Shown one piece after another: positions 55,112-62,676 of a stretch of 64,000 bases of DNA; the first letter of the stretch is position 1, and each line of letters opens with the position of its first letter. Source of the stretch: Novosphingobium lentum NBRC 107847 (GTDB taxonomy: Bacteria > Pseudomonadota > Alphaproteobacteria > Sphingomonadales > Sphingomonadaceae). The notes below the pieces were generated by a model. It was not told where the DNA came from. It made no database searches and saw only the letters and a program-made list of their open reading frames with translations. Position numbers and translations under genes: made by a program. The stretch lies in contig NZ_BCTW01000006.1 in assembly GCF_001590965.1 (NCBI RefSeq), positions 62,001 to 126,000 of the forward strand, in the 5' to 3' direction.

Positions 55112-56044
55112 TCAGAGGGGCGCGCTTAGGAGTTTCCTTGCGGTGTCGCAATCCTTGGTCATCTGCACGGTCAGCGCCTCGATCGTATCGAACTTTGCCT
55201 CGGGCCGCAGGAAGTGGTGGAACGCCACCTCGACCTCCTGCCCATAGAGGTCTTCGGCGAAATCGAAGAAGAACGGCTCGAGCAGTTCCTTGGGCGGATC
55301 GAACGTGGGGCGAATGCCGATATTGGCCGCGCCCTGCAGCACGCGCCCGTCGGGCAACGTGCCGGTCACCGCATAGATGCCGTAGCGCGGGCGCAAATAG
55401 GTTCCCAATGGCAGGTTGGCGGTGGGATAGCCGATGGTGCGGCCCAGCTTGTCACCATGCTGGACGATCCCGCGTATGGCGTAAGGCCGCGTCATCAGCT
55501 GTGCCGCGCTGGCGCAGTCCCCCGCCTGCAACGCCTGGCGGATACGGCTGGAGGACACCACCTCACCCGCTTGCTCGACCGGGCCGACGCTGCGCGTCGC
55601 CAGCCCGCAAGCCGCGCCCATCTCGGACAGCAGCGCCAGGTTGCCGCCGCGCGCCTTACCGAAGGTGAAGTCGATGCCGGTGACCACCCCCGCCGCGCCA
55701 AGCTGCTGGTGGAGCAGGTCGGCCACGAAACCGTCGGCGGTGATCGCGGCAAACTCCGCATCGAACGTGAACACCAGCATCGCGTCGGCCCCGGCAGCCG
55801 CGAACAGTTCCTGCCGCTGGTCGAGCGTGGTCAGCCGGAACGGCGGCGTATCGGGCCGAAAAAAGCGCACCGGATGGGGATCGAACGTGGCGACGATCGC
55901 CGGGCGGCCTTCGGCCTGCGCCCAGCGCACGGCTTCTCCGACCACGGCCTGATGCCCCAGGTGGAAGCCATCGAAATTGCCCAGCGCGATGATCGCACCA
56001 CGCAAGGTTTCGGGCAGCGGATCGCGCACGTCGAGCCGGATCAT
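55112..56044 (-). CDS. ribF: Bifunctional riboflavin kinase / FAD synthetase
   Basis: A 310-residue enzyme making FMN and FAD. The N-terminal nucleotidyltransferase domain has ALGNFDGFHLGHQAVV (about 20-35) and SSSRIRQAL. The C-terminal kinase domain has GRTIGYPTANL and a PRYGIYAV strand. The ATG at 56044 overlaps the folA stop (ATGA). An in-frame ATG at 56053 is less likely. ileS starts 15 bp downstream, the widespread ribF-ileS-lspA order. Confidence 0.95.
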   Translation of the reverse strand: MIRLDVRDPLPETLRGAIIALGNFDGFHLGHQAVVGEAVRWAQAEGRPAIVATFDPHPVRFFRPDTPPFRLTTLDQRQELFAAAGADAMLVFTFDAEFAAITADGFVADLLHQQLGAAGVVTGIDFTFGKARGGNLALLSEMGAACGLATRSVGPVEQAGEVVSSSRIRQALQAGDCASAAQLMTRPYAIRGIVQHGDKLGRTIGYPTANLPLGTYLRPRYGIYAVTGTLPDGRVLQGAANIGIRPTFDPPKELLEPFFFDFAEDLYGQEVEVAFHHFLRPEAKFDTIEALTVQMTKDCDTARKLLSAPL

Positions 56045-56544
56045 GCGGCCCATCCGTTCGGGCGTTCCAGCGTGACGAAATCGAACGCCGGGCGGCCAGC
56101 GGCGGCGGGGTGCACATCGCGCGCGACCACATGCCAGTCCGCGCCGGGTGGGGGCATCCGCGTGTCGCCGGCATAATCGCCGTGGACTTCGGTCAGTTCG
56201 ATCCGGTCTGCGCGGGGCAGGAACAGCGCGAAAATGTCGGCGCCGCCGATCACCGCGACGTCTGCCGCATCAATCCCGGCCAGAGCGACCGCACCATCGA
56301 CATCGTGCGCCACTTCCGCGCCATCGGCCTGCCACGCGGCATCGCGCGTCAGCACGATATGGCGGCGGCCGGGCAGCAGGCCGGGCAGCGATTCGAACGT
56401 CTTGCGCCCCATGATCATCGGCTTGCCCAGCGTCAGCGCCTTGAACCGCTTGAGGTCGGCCGGGATATGCCACGGCAGCGCGCCGTCGATGCCGATCGTT
56501 CCATCATCGGCGCGGGCAACCACCAGCACGATCGTTCCGCTCAC
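56041..56544 (-). CDS. folA: Dihydrofolate reductase
   Basis: A 167-residue DHFR with the usual motifs: VVARADDGTIGIDGALPWHIPADLKRFK with the catalytic Asp (D32 region), MGRKTFESLPGLLPGRRHIVLTR and VIGGADIFALFLP. It keeps tetrahydrofolate reduced for thymidylate, purine and methionine pathways. It sits between purK and ribF with 4-bp overlaps on both sides. No thyA is adjacent. Confidence 0.96.
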   Translation of the reverse strand: MSGTIVLVVARADDGTIGIDGALPWHIPADLKRFKALTLGKPMIMGRKTFESLPGLLPGRRHIVLTRDAAWQADGAEVAHDVDGAVALAGIDAADVAVIGGADIFALFLPRADRIELTEVHGDYAGDTRMPPPGADWHVVARDVHPAAAGRPAFDFVTLERPNGWAA

Positions 56545-57605
56545 AGCAACAGCCGCGTGACATGGCCCATCTTGCGCCCCGGGCGGACCGCGGCCTTGCC
56601 GTAAAGATGCAGGTGGTTGGCCGGATCAGACAGGATCTGCGCCCAGTCGTGCGCGGCATCGCCGATCAGGTTGTCCATCACCACGCCCTTGCAGGCCAGC
56701 GACGTGTCGCCCAGCGGCAACCCGCAGATCGCGCGAATGTGATTCTCGAACTGGCTGGTGAGCGCGCCCTCGATCGTCCAGTGCCCCGAATTGTGCACGC
56801 GCGGCGCCATTTCATTGAACAGCGGGCCCAGCGGCGTGGCGAAGAATTCCAGCGTCAGCACGCCGACGTAGGACAGCGCCTCGGCCACGCGTGTCGCCAG
56901 CCCGCGCGCATCGGCAATCTGGCTTTGCACCAGCGGCGAGGCCGGGACGGTCGATCGCGACAGGATGCCGCGCGCATGGACGTTTTCCGCCGAATCCCAG
57001 AACCGGATGTCGCCATCGGCGCCCCGCACCAGGATCACCGAGAACTCCGCCTCGAATTCGACGAACGCCTCATAGATCGCGGGGTGACCGGCGAACGCGT
57101 GCATCGCGTCGTGCGCGGCGACATCGTCGGCGATGCGCTGCTGGCCTTTACCGTCATAGCCGTCGCGGCGGGTCTTGAGGATGCCGGGCAGGCCGATCCG
57201 GCCCAGCGCATGGCGCAAGTCCGCCACCGTGCCCACCGGCGCGAACGCCACCGGCACCCCGCCCAGATCTTCGGCATAGCGTTTTTCGGTGAAGCGATCC
57301 TGCGCGATTTCCAGCGCGCGGCGCGGCGGGTGCAGCGGCGCCGCGACCTTGACCGCCGCCAGCGGTTCGACCGGCACGTTCTCGAATTCGTAGGTGACCA
57401 CCGCGCACGATTTGGCAAACGTTTCGAGCGCCTTGCGATCGTCCCACGCGGCGCACGTGAATTCGGCGCAGACATCGGCGGCGATGCTGTCCCGCTCGGG
57501 CGCAAAGACGTGGCAGCGATAGCCCAGTTGCGCCGCGGCCAGCGCCAGCATGCGGCCCAGTTGCCCGCCGCCGAGGATGCCGATGGTTTCGCCGGGCGGG
57601 ATCAT
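56541..57605 (-). CDS. purK: N5-carboxyaminoimidazole ribonucleotide synthase
   Basis: A 354-residue ATP-grasp enzyme starting [23 protein letters not shown]. It has YEFENVP near 80, [12 protein letters not shown] and [24 protein letters not shown] near the end. With PurE it carboxylates AIR in purine synthesis. The ATG overlaps the purE stop by 4 bp, and its stop overlaps folA in the same way. Confidence 0.97.
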   Translation of the reverse strand: MIPPGETIGILGGGQLGRMLALAAAQLGYRCHVFAPERDSIAADVCAEFTCAAWDDRKALETFAKSCAVVTYEFENVPVEPLAAVKVAAPLHPPRRALEIAQDRFTEKRYAEDLGGVPVAFAPVGTVADLRHALGRIGLPGILKTRRDGYDGKGQQRIADDVAAHDAMHAFAGHPAIYEAFVEFEAEFSVILVRGADGDIRFWDSAENVHARGILSRSTVPASPLVQSQIADARGLATRVAEALSYVGVLTLEFFATPLGPLFNEMAPRVHNSGHWTIEGALTSQFENHIRAICGLPLGDTSLACKGVVMDNLIGDAAHDWAQILSDPANHLHLYGKAAVRPGRKMGHVTRLLL

Positions 57606-58123
57606 CCGGTCGCCGTTGGCCGCAAGGCCACGCTTTCGGTCTGCGCGGCGCGATAGGCCTTCAGCCGGGCGGCCAGCGCGGGATCGGAGGTGGCGATGAT
57701 CGCCGCCGCCAGCAGCCCGGCATTGGTCGCGCCCGGAACGCCGATCGCCAGCGTGCCCACCGGGATGCCGCCGGGCATCTGCACGATCGACAGCAGGCTA
57801 TCCATGCCGGAAAGCGCCTTGGATTCCACCGGCACGCCCAGCACCGGCAAATGCGTCATCGCCGCGACCATGCCCGGCAAATGTGCCGCGCCGCCCGCGC
57901 CCGCGATCACCACGCGAAACCCCTCGTCTGCCGCGCCGCGCGCGAAATCGCACAGCCGATCGGGCGTGCGGTGCGCTGAAACGATGCGGCAGTCGTGCGC
58001 CACGCCCAACTTTTCGAGCGCGGCCGAGGCGTGGCGCATCGTTTCCCAGTCGGACTGGCTGCCCATCACGATTGCCACCACCGGCGCCACGACCGGGCTT
58101 GCGGGCGGCACGTCACTGCTCAT
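57602..58123 (-). CDS. purE: N5-carboxyaminoimidazole ribonucleotide mutase
   Basis: A 173-residue class I PurE with [10 protein letters not shown] (20-29), the catalytic [10 protein letters not shown] and [12 protein letters not shown]. It follows gpmA by 28 bp. The N-terminal 14 residues are a Pro/Ala-rich lead not found in most PurE, so translation could begin later, though the next good start is not evident. Confidence 0.96.
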   Translation of the reverse strand: MSSDVPPASPVVAPVVAIVMGSQSDWETMRHASAALEKLGVAHDCRIVSAHRTPDRLCDFARGAADEGFRVVIAGAGGAAHLPGMVAAMTHLPVLGVPVESKALSGMDSLLSIVQMPGGIPVGTLAIGVPGATNAGLLAAAIIATSDPALAARLKAYRAAQTESVALRPTATG

Positions 58124-58151
58124 CGTTCAATGCCCCCCTTGGCCCGCACGC

Positions 58152-58838
58152 TCAGCGTTCGGACAAGTAATAGCGGTCCTGCGCCTTAAGATCATGATCC
58201 AGTTCATAGACGATCGGCTGGCCCGTGGGAATTTCCAGCCCGGTGATCTCGTCGTCCGATATGGCCGAAAGGTGCTTGACCAGCGCGCGCAGCGAATTGC
58301 CGTGCGCCGATACGATCACGGTTTCCCCGGCGAGCAAGGCGGGCGCGATCTTTTCATCGTAGCACGGCAGCACCCGGGCGATCGTGTCCTTGAGGCTTTC
58401 TGTCGCAGGCACCGTGATCCCGGCATAACGCGGATCGGAAGCCAGATCGAATTCGCTGCCCGCCTCCAGCGGCGGCGGCGGAATATCGAAGCTGCGGCGC
58501 CAGATCTTAACCTGATCCTCGCCATGCAGCGCAGCGGTCTCGGCCTTGTCGAGCCCGGTGAGCCCGCCGTAATGGCGCTCGTTCAGGCGCCAGTCCTTGT
58601 CTTCGGCCACCCACAGCCGGCCCATCGCTTCCAGCGCCAGATGCAGCGTCTTGATCGCGCGCGTCTGCAGCGAGGTGAACGCAATCGTGGGCAGCACGCC
58701 CTTGTCCTTGAGCAACTGCCCGGCGGCGAACGCCTCGGCGGCGCCCTTTTCGGTCACGTCGACGTCCCACCAGCCGGTGAAACGGTTTTCAAGGTTCCAC
58801 TGCGACTGGCCGTGGCGGATCAGGATCAGGCGAGGCAT
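58152..58838 (-). CDS. gpmA: 2,3-bisphosphoglycerate-dependent phosphoglycerate mutase
   Basis: A 228-residue glycolytic mutase with the phospho-His motif LIRHGQSQWN (H9), ENRFTGWWDVDVTEKG, NERHYGGLTGLDK and the second His in SAHGNSLRALVKHL. CAGGGA precedes the ATG at 58838. It heads the purEK-folA-ribF-ileS-lspA block, possibly after the small gene at 58906. Confidence 0.96.
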   Translation of the reverse strand: MPRLILIRHGQSQWNLENRFTGWWDVDVTEKGAAEAFAAGQLLKDKGVLPTIAFTSLQTRAIKTLHLALEAMGRLWVAEDKDWRLNERHYGGLTGLDKAETAALHGEDQVKIWRRSFDIPPPPLEAGSEFDLASDPRYAGITVPATESLKDTIARVLPCYDEKIAPALLAGETVIVSAHGNSLRALVKHLSAISDDEITGLEIPTGQPIVYELDHDLKAQDRYYLSER

Positions 58839-58905
58839 GACAGGTCCCTGGATGATGAGCGCGCGAAGCGCTGGCCCGTAGCGTTCAGAAGCGCGTTTGG
58901 AAAGA

Positions 58906-59100
58906 TCACTCGCGGATTTCCGCCGGAGTTTCGACCTCGCCGGGCGCTGCCCCGGCATCGGCGGTGCTGGCCATGGCCCGCGCCTGCGCCTTGCGCAGCC
59001 GCAAGTTGTCGCGCAGCCGGGCGGCCAGCCGCTCGTCCCGGTCGGCAGCGGACGTTCGCGCAGGCGGGAGCGGCTTGGTCGCAGGCGTTCCGGTATCCAT
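58906..59100 (-). CDS. Small hypothetical basic protein
   Basis: A 64-residue protein: Pro/Ala-rich start (MDTGTPATKPLPPART), a basic helix (AADRDERLAARLRDNLRLRKAQARAM, about 18-43) and an acidic tail (EVETPAEIRE). It has no membrane segment. AGGA lies 8 bp before the ATG at 59100. It is 67 bp upstream of gpmA on the same strand and may share its transcript. The short charged form suggests an RNA- or protein-binding helper, but this is a guess. Confidence 0.65.
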   Translation of the reverse strand: MDTGTPATKPLPPARTSAADRDERLAARLRDNLRLRKAQARAMASTADAGAAPGEVETPAEIRE

Positions 59101-59225
59101 GACACCGTCCTGCCGCGCGGGCCCGCCAAGGGCAAGCCCTGCTTGACAAAGCCACCCCCCGCAGCCAATAGCGCGCCCCTGCCCGATCCGGTGCTTTGGC
59201 GCCCGGGCAGGCCCGGTAATGGTGG

Positions 59226-59300
<75 letters not shown>

Positions 59301-59330
59301 TTACCCGTTCGCCTGAGTGCAAGGGCACTT

Positions 59331-59621
59331 TCAGGCGAGCAGATCGGCCCATTCGGGATGACGGCGGAACGCCGCCTCGACATACGAACACTGCGGATCG
59401 ATCTTCCAGCCGTTGGCGCGCGCATCGGCGATCAGCGCCTTGACGAGGTCTGCCGCCACGCCGCGCCCGCCGATTTCGGGCGGGACCAGTGTGTGATCGG
59501 CCACCAGCGTATCGCCCTCGCGGGCATAAGTCAGCCGCCCGATGACATCGCTGCCCGTTACAGCAGCCCGGTATTCGCCGGTTCCACCGTCTTCGTGATG
59601 CGTGATCGTGGTGCCGTCCAT
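59331..59621 (-). CDS. GNAT-like acetyltransferase (YjdJ/NATD1 type)
   Basis: A 96-residue short GNAT of the DUF4442/YjdJ-like kind. It has VTGSDVIGRLTYAREGDTLVADHTLVPPEIGGRGVAADLVKALIADAR (about 21-68) with the acetyl-CoA loop GGRGVA, and ends with the typical CSYVEAAFRRHPEWADL. ATG at 59621 is chosen; upstream extension is Arg-rich. The acceptor substrate is unknown. Confidence 0.9.
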   Translation of the reverse strand: MDGTTITHHEDGGTGEYRAAVTGSDVIGRLTYAREGDTLVADHTLVPPEIGGRGVAADLVKALIADARANGWKIDPQCSYVEAAFRRHPEWADLLA

Positions 59622-59706
59622 GTCCGTTATCCCTTGCCTGCCGCCCCGCTGCCGGGCCCTTGCCACACTTGACCGACAACGCGCACGCCGTCAGGGCGGT
59701 TTTGCG

Positions 59707-60723
59707 ATGAAATTTTTCTCCGACAACGCCGCCTCGGTCCACCCCAAAGTGTGGGACGCGCTGAAACAGGCGGATTCACCCGATTCCGCCTATGACGGCG
59801 ATGCTATCAGCCAGCGGCTCGACGCGGCGTTTTCCGACCTGTTCGGCACCGATTGCGCGGCGTTGTGGATCGCCACCGGCACCGCCGCCAACTGCCTCGC
59901 GCTCGCCGCGCTGTGCCCGCCGCATGGCGGGGTGGTGTGCCACCGCGAGGCGCATATCGAGGTCGATGAAGGCGGCGGCCCGGGTTTCTACACCCACGGT
60001 GCCAAGCTGATGCTGGCCGATGGCGAAGGCGCGAAGATCACCCCTGCTGGGATTGCCGCGCTGATCGACCCGATCCGCGACGATGTGCACCAGGTTCAGC
60101 CGCACGCCATCTCGATCACGCAGGCGACCGAATATGGTCGAGTTTATTCCGTCGATGAAGTCGCGGCGCTGAGCACATTCGCGCGGCAACGCGGACTGGG
60201 ACTGCACATGGACGGCGCGCGCTTCGCCAATGCCGTGGCGCACCTGGGCTGCATGCCGGGTGCGATCACTGCCGCTGCCGGGGTGACCGCGCTGAGCTTC
60301 GGCTGCGTCAAGAACGGGGGCATGAACGCCGAGGCGCTGGTGTTCTTCGACCCCGCACTGGCCGACCTCACGCGCTATCGCCGCAAGCGTGCCGGGCACT
60401 TGCAGTCCAAGGGCCGCTTCGCCGCCGCGCAACTGCTGGCGATGATCGAGGACGACCTGTGGCTCGACAACGCGGGGGCCGCCAATTGCGCCGCGCAGGA
60501 AATCGCCGCCTCGTGCGGGGATCGCCTGCTCCACCCGGTCGAGGCGAACGAGATCTTCGTGGCGCTCGCCCCGGCAGAGGCCGCCGCCTTGCGCGCGCTG
60601 GGCTTCGATTTCTACGATTGGCCGGCGCCCGCAGGCCGGCCCGGCGCGGCGCGGCTGGTGACGTCGTGGAACAGCGATCCAGCCCACGTCGGCGCACTGG
60701 CCAAGGCCATCGCCGCGCTGTGA
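59707..60723 (+). CDS. ltaE: Low-specificity L-threonine aldolase
   Basis: A 338-residue PLP enzyme that splits threonine to glycine and acetaldehyde. Visible are NAASVHPKVWDAL, the aromatic and Gly-rich ATGTAANCLAL loop (56-66), the PLP Asp in MDGARFANA (D169) and the Schiff-base lysine K202 in FGCVKNGGMNAEA. Length is typical. The stop overlaps the EamA gene start by 4 bp (GTGA), which suggests that transport and catabolism of the product or substrate are linked. Confidence 0.94.
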   Translation: MKFFSDNAASVHPKVWDALKQADSPDSAYDGDAISQRLDAAFSDLFGTDCAALWIATGTAANCLALAALCPPHGGVVCHREAHIEVDEGGGPGFYTHGAKLMLADGEGAKITPAGIAALIDPIRDDVHQVQPHAISITQATEYGRVYSVDEVAALSTFARQRGLGLHMDGARFANAVAHLGCMPGAITAAAGVTALSFGCVKNGGMNAEALVFFDPALADLTRYRRKRAGHLQSKGRFAAAQLLAMIEDDLWLDNAGAANCAAQEIAASCGDRLLHPVEANEIFVALAPAEAAALRALGFDFYDWPAPAGRPGAARLVTSWNSDPAHVGALAKAIAAL

Positions 60724-61631
60724 CCCAGCCCCACGGCACCGCACATTTCTGGCAACCGCGCATCGTGCTGCCGTTTGCGCTGGTGACGTTGATCTGGGGT
60801 TCGACCTGGCTGGTGATCAAGGACCAGGTCGGTAGCGTGCCGCCGGGCTGGTCGGTGACCTATCGCTTTGCGCTGGCCGCCGCCGCGATGTTCGGGCTGG
60901 CGCTGGTGCGCGGTGAAAAGCTGCGGCTCGACGCAGCGGGACAGCGGCTGGCGGCGACCATCGGCGTGCTCCAGTTCGCGATGAATTTCCAGTTTGTCTA
61001 TCGCGCCGAGACGCACCTGACATCGGGCATCGTCGCGGTGCTGTTCGCGCTGTTGCTGGTGCCCAACGCGCTGCTGGCGCGCGCCTTTCTGGGCCAGCCG
61101 GTGACGCGCGGGTTCCTGGCGGGGTCCGCCATTGCGCTGGCCGGCATCGCGCTGCTGCTGCTCCACGAATATCGCATCGCGCCGGTGGGCGGCAAAGTGC
61201 TGCTGGGCGTGGTGCTGACGCTGACCGGCATCCTCTGCGCATCGGGCGCCAACGTGCTGCAGGCGAGCCAGGCCGCGCGCAGCCGCCCGATGCTGCCGGT
61301 GCTGGCATGGGCGATGCTGTGGGGCACGCTGGCCGACGTGGTGGTGGCCTGGGTGCTGGCGGGACCGCCGCAGTTCGAGACGCGAACCGCCTATCTCGGT
61401 GGGATCGCCTATCTCGCGATCGTCGGGTCGGTGGTGACCTTCCCGATCTATTTCCAGCTGGTGCGCTCGCTGGGGCCCGGCCGCGCCGCCTACAACAGCG
61501 TGGCCGTGCCGGTGGTGGCGATGCTGCTGTCGACGCTGTTCGAAGGCTACCGCTGGTCGCTGCTGGCGGCGGCCGGGGCAGTGCTGGCGCTGTCGGGGCT
61601 GATGGTGGCGTTGCGGGCGCGCCGCGTTTGA
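60720..61631 (+). CDS. EamA/DMT-family transporter
   Basis: A 303-residue membrane protein with about ten hydrophobic segments in two EamA repeats. The first opens with VTLIWGSTWLVIKDQVGSVPP and RFALAAAAM. The second has LGGIAYLAIVGSVVTFPIYFQLVRSLGPGRAAYNSVAVPVVAML. Such proteins export amino acids and metabolites. Start is GTG at 60720, overlapping the threonine aldolase stop. The GTG start and overlap imply coupled translation, and threonine or glycine export is a reasonable guess. Confidence 0.9.
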   Translation: MTQPHGTAHFWQPRIVLPFALVTLIWGSTWLVIKDQVGSVPPGWSVTYRFALAAAAMFGLALVRGEKLRLDAAGQRLAATIGVLQFAMNFQFVYRAETHLTSGIVAVLFALLLVPNALLARAFLGQPVTRGFLAGSAIALAGIALLLLHEYRIAPVGGKVLLGVVLTLTGILCASGANVLQASQAARSRPMLPVLAWAMLWGTLADVVVAWVLAGPPQFETRTAYLGGIAYLAIVGSVVTFPIYFQLVRSLGPGRAAYNSVAVPVVAMLLSTLFEGYRWSLLAAAGAVLALSGLMVALRARRV

Positions 61632-61681
61632 TCGCCCGGCGATTTTCCGATTCGGATCACAGAGCCACGCTTGATCCAACA

Positions 61682-61770
61682 CCGCTCGTCCTGAGCTTGT
61701 CGAAGGACCGCCGTTCTTTCTACCACCGCTGACGTGAACGACAGTCCTTCGACAAGCTCAGGACGAGCGG
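61682..61770. repeat. REP-like inverted repeat, 26-bp perfect arms (TGTCGAAGGA family)
   Basis: CCGCTCGTCCTGAGCTTGTC... (61682-61707) and its exact reverse complement (61745-61770) flank a 37-bp loop. The core matches the element at 5468-5548. The right arm contains the stop codon and last residues of the SDR gene (61758), so the repeat forms the 3' end of that reading frame. Confidence 0.92.
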
Positions 61771-62621
61771 GGAGGAAGGAAACGACCTGCTGCGATCTCG
61801 AACGAACTTGTTGTCGGTCCAGAATCGGTGCCAGCAATCCCGCGCAATCCCTCGCGGTAAGTCGGATACAGCGGCGCCCAGCCCAGCAGCCGCCGCGCCT
61901 TGCCGTTGGCGACGCGGCGGTTCTCGGCATAGAACGCCCGCGCCATGGGAGAGAGCCCGGCCTGTTCCAGCGCCAGCATCGGCGGCACCTCGCGGCCGAG
62001 CAACCGGCACGCTTCCTCGATCACCGCATTCTGGCTGGCGGGCAAGTCATCGGCCAGATTGTACACCCCCGGCGGCCCGTCGAACGAGGCGATAATCCCG
62101 CTGGCGATATCGTCGACATGCACCCGGCTGAACACCTGCTGCGGCAGGTCGATGCGATGCGCCGTGCCCTCCCGCACGCGGTCGAGCGCGCTGCGCCCGG
62201 GGCCATAGATACCCGGCAGCCGCAACACCCGCACCCGCGGATCGAGCGCCCCCCACGCAAGGTCCGCCGCCGCGCGCGCGCTGCGCCGACCTGTGCCGAC
62301 CGGCGCGCTCTCGTCCACCCACGCCCCGCCGGTGTCGCCATAGACGCCGGTGGATGAAAGGTAGCCGATCCAGCCCGCCGCGCTGCGCACGATCGCATCG
62401 CCGTAGTGCAGCAGCACCGGATCGCCCCCGCCAGCGCGATCGGGCGGGACCGAGGACAGCACGTGGCTTGCCCCCGCCAGCGCGCTTTCCACGCCTGCGC
62501 GATCGGCAAAATCGAGGTCGCCCGCGCGGCCCGTGCCGTGCACGGTCCAGCCTTCGTCGCGCAACCGCGCCGCCAGCACACCCGCGCTGTAGCCCATTCC
62601 GAAAATCAGCATCGTTGCCAT
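61758..62621 (-). CDS. SDR-type NAD(P)-dependent oxidoreductase / epimerase-like protein
   Basis: A 287-residue extended SDR of the YeeZ kind. The N-terminal dinucleotide motif is IFGMGYSAGVLA, with SSTGVYGD, LRLPGIYGPGRSAL and VHVDDIASGI. The classic catalytic YxxxK is not evident, which is common in this subgroup. The C-terminal residues FLPPRSS and the stop come from a REP-like repeat, so the natural end may once have been different. Divergent from pepN (55 bp apart). Confidence 0.88.
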   Translation of the reverse strand: MATMLIFGMGYSAGVLAARLRDEGWTVHGTGRAGDLDFADRAGVESALAGASHVLSSVPPDRAGGGDPVLLHYGDAIVRSAAGWIGYLSSTGVYGDTGGAWVDESAPVGTGRRSARAAADLAWGALDPRVRVLRLPGIYGPGRSALDRVREGTAHRIDLPQQVFSRVHVDDIASGIIASFDGPPGVYNLADDLPASQNAVIEEACRLLGREVPPMLALEQAGLSPMARAFYAENRRVANGKARRLLGWAPLYPTYREGLRGIAGTDSGPTTSSFEIAAGRFLPPRSS

Positions 62622-62676
62622 CGTTTGCGGCCATATCGCGAATTGCCGCGCCCTGCACGAGTGCTAGAGTGCGGCG

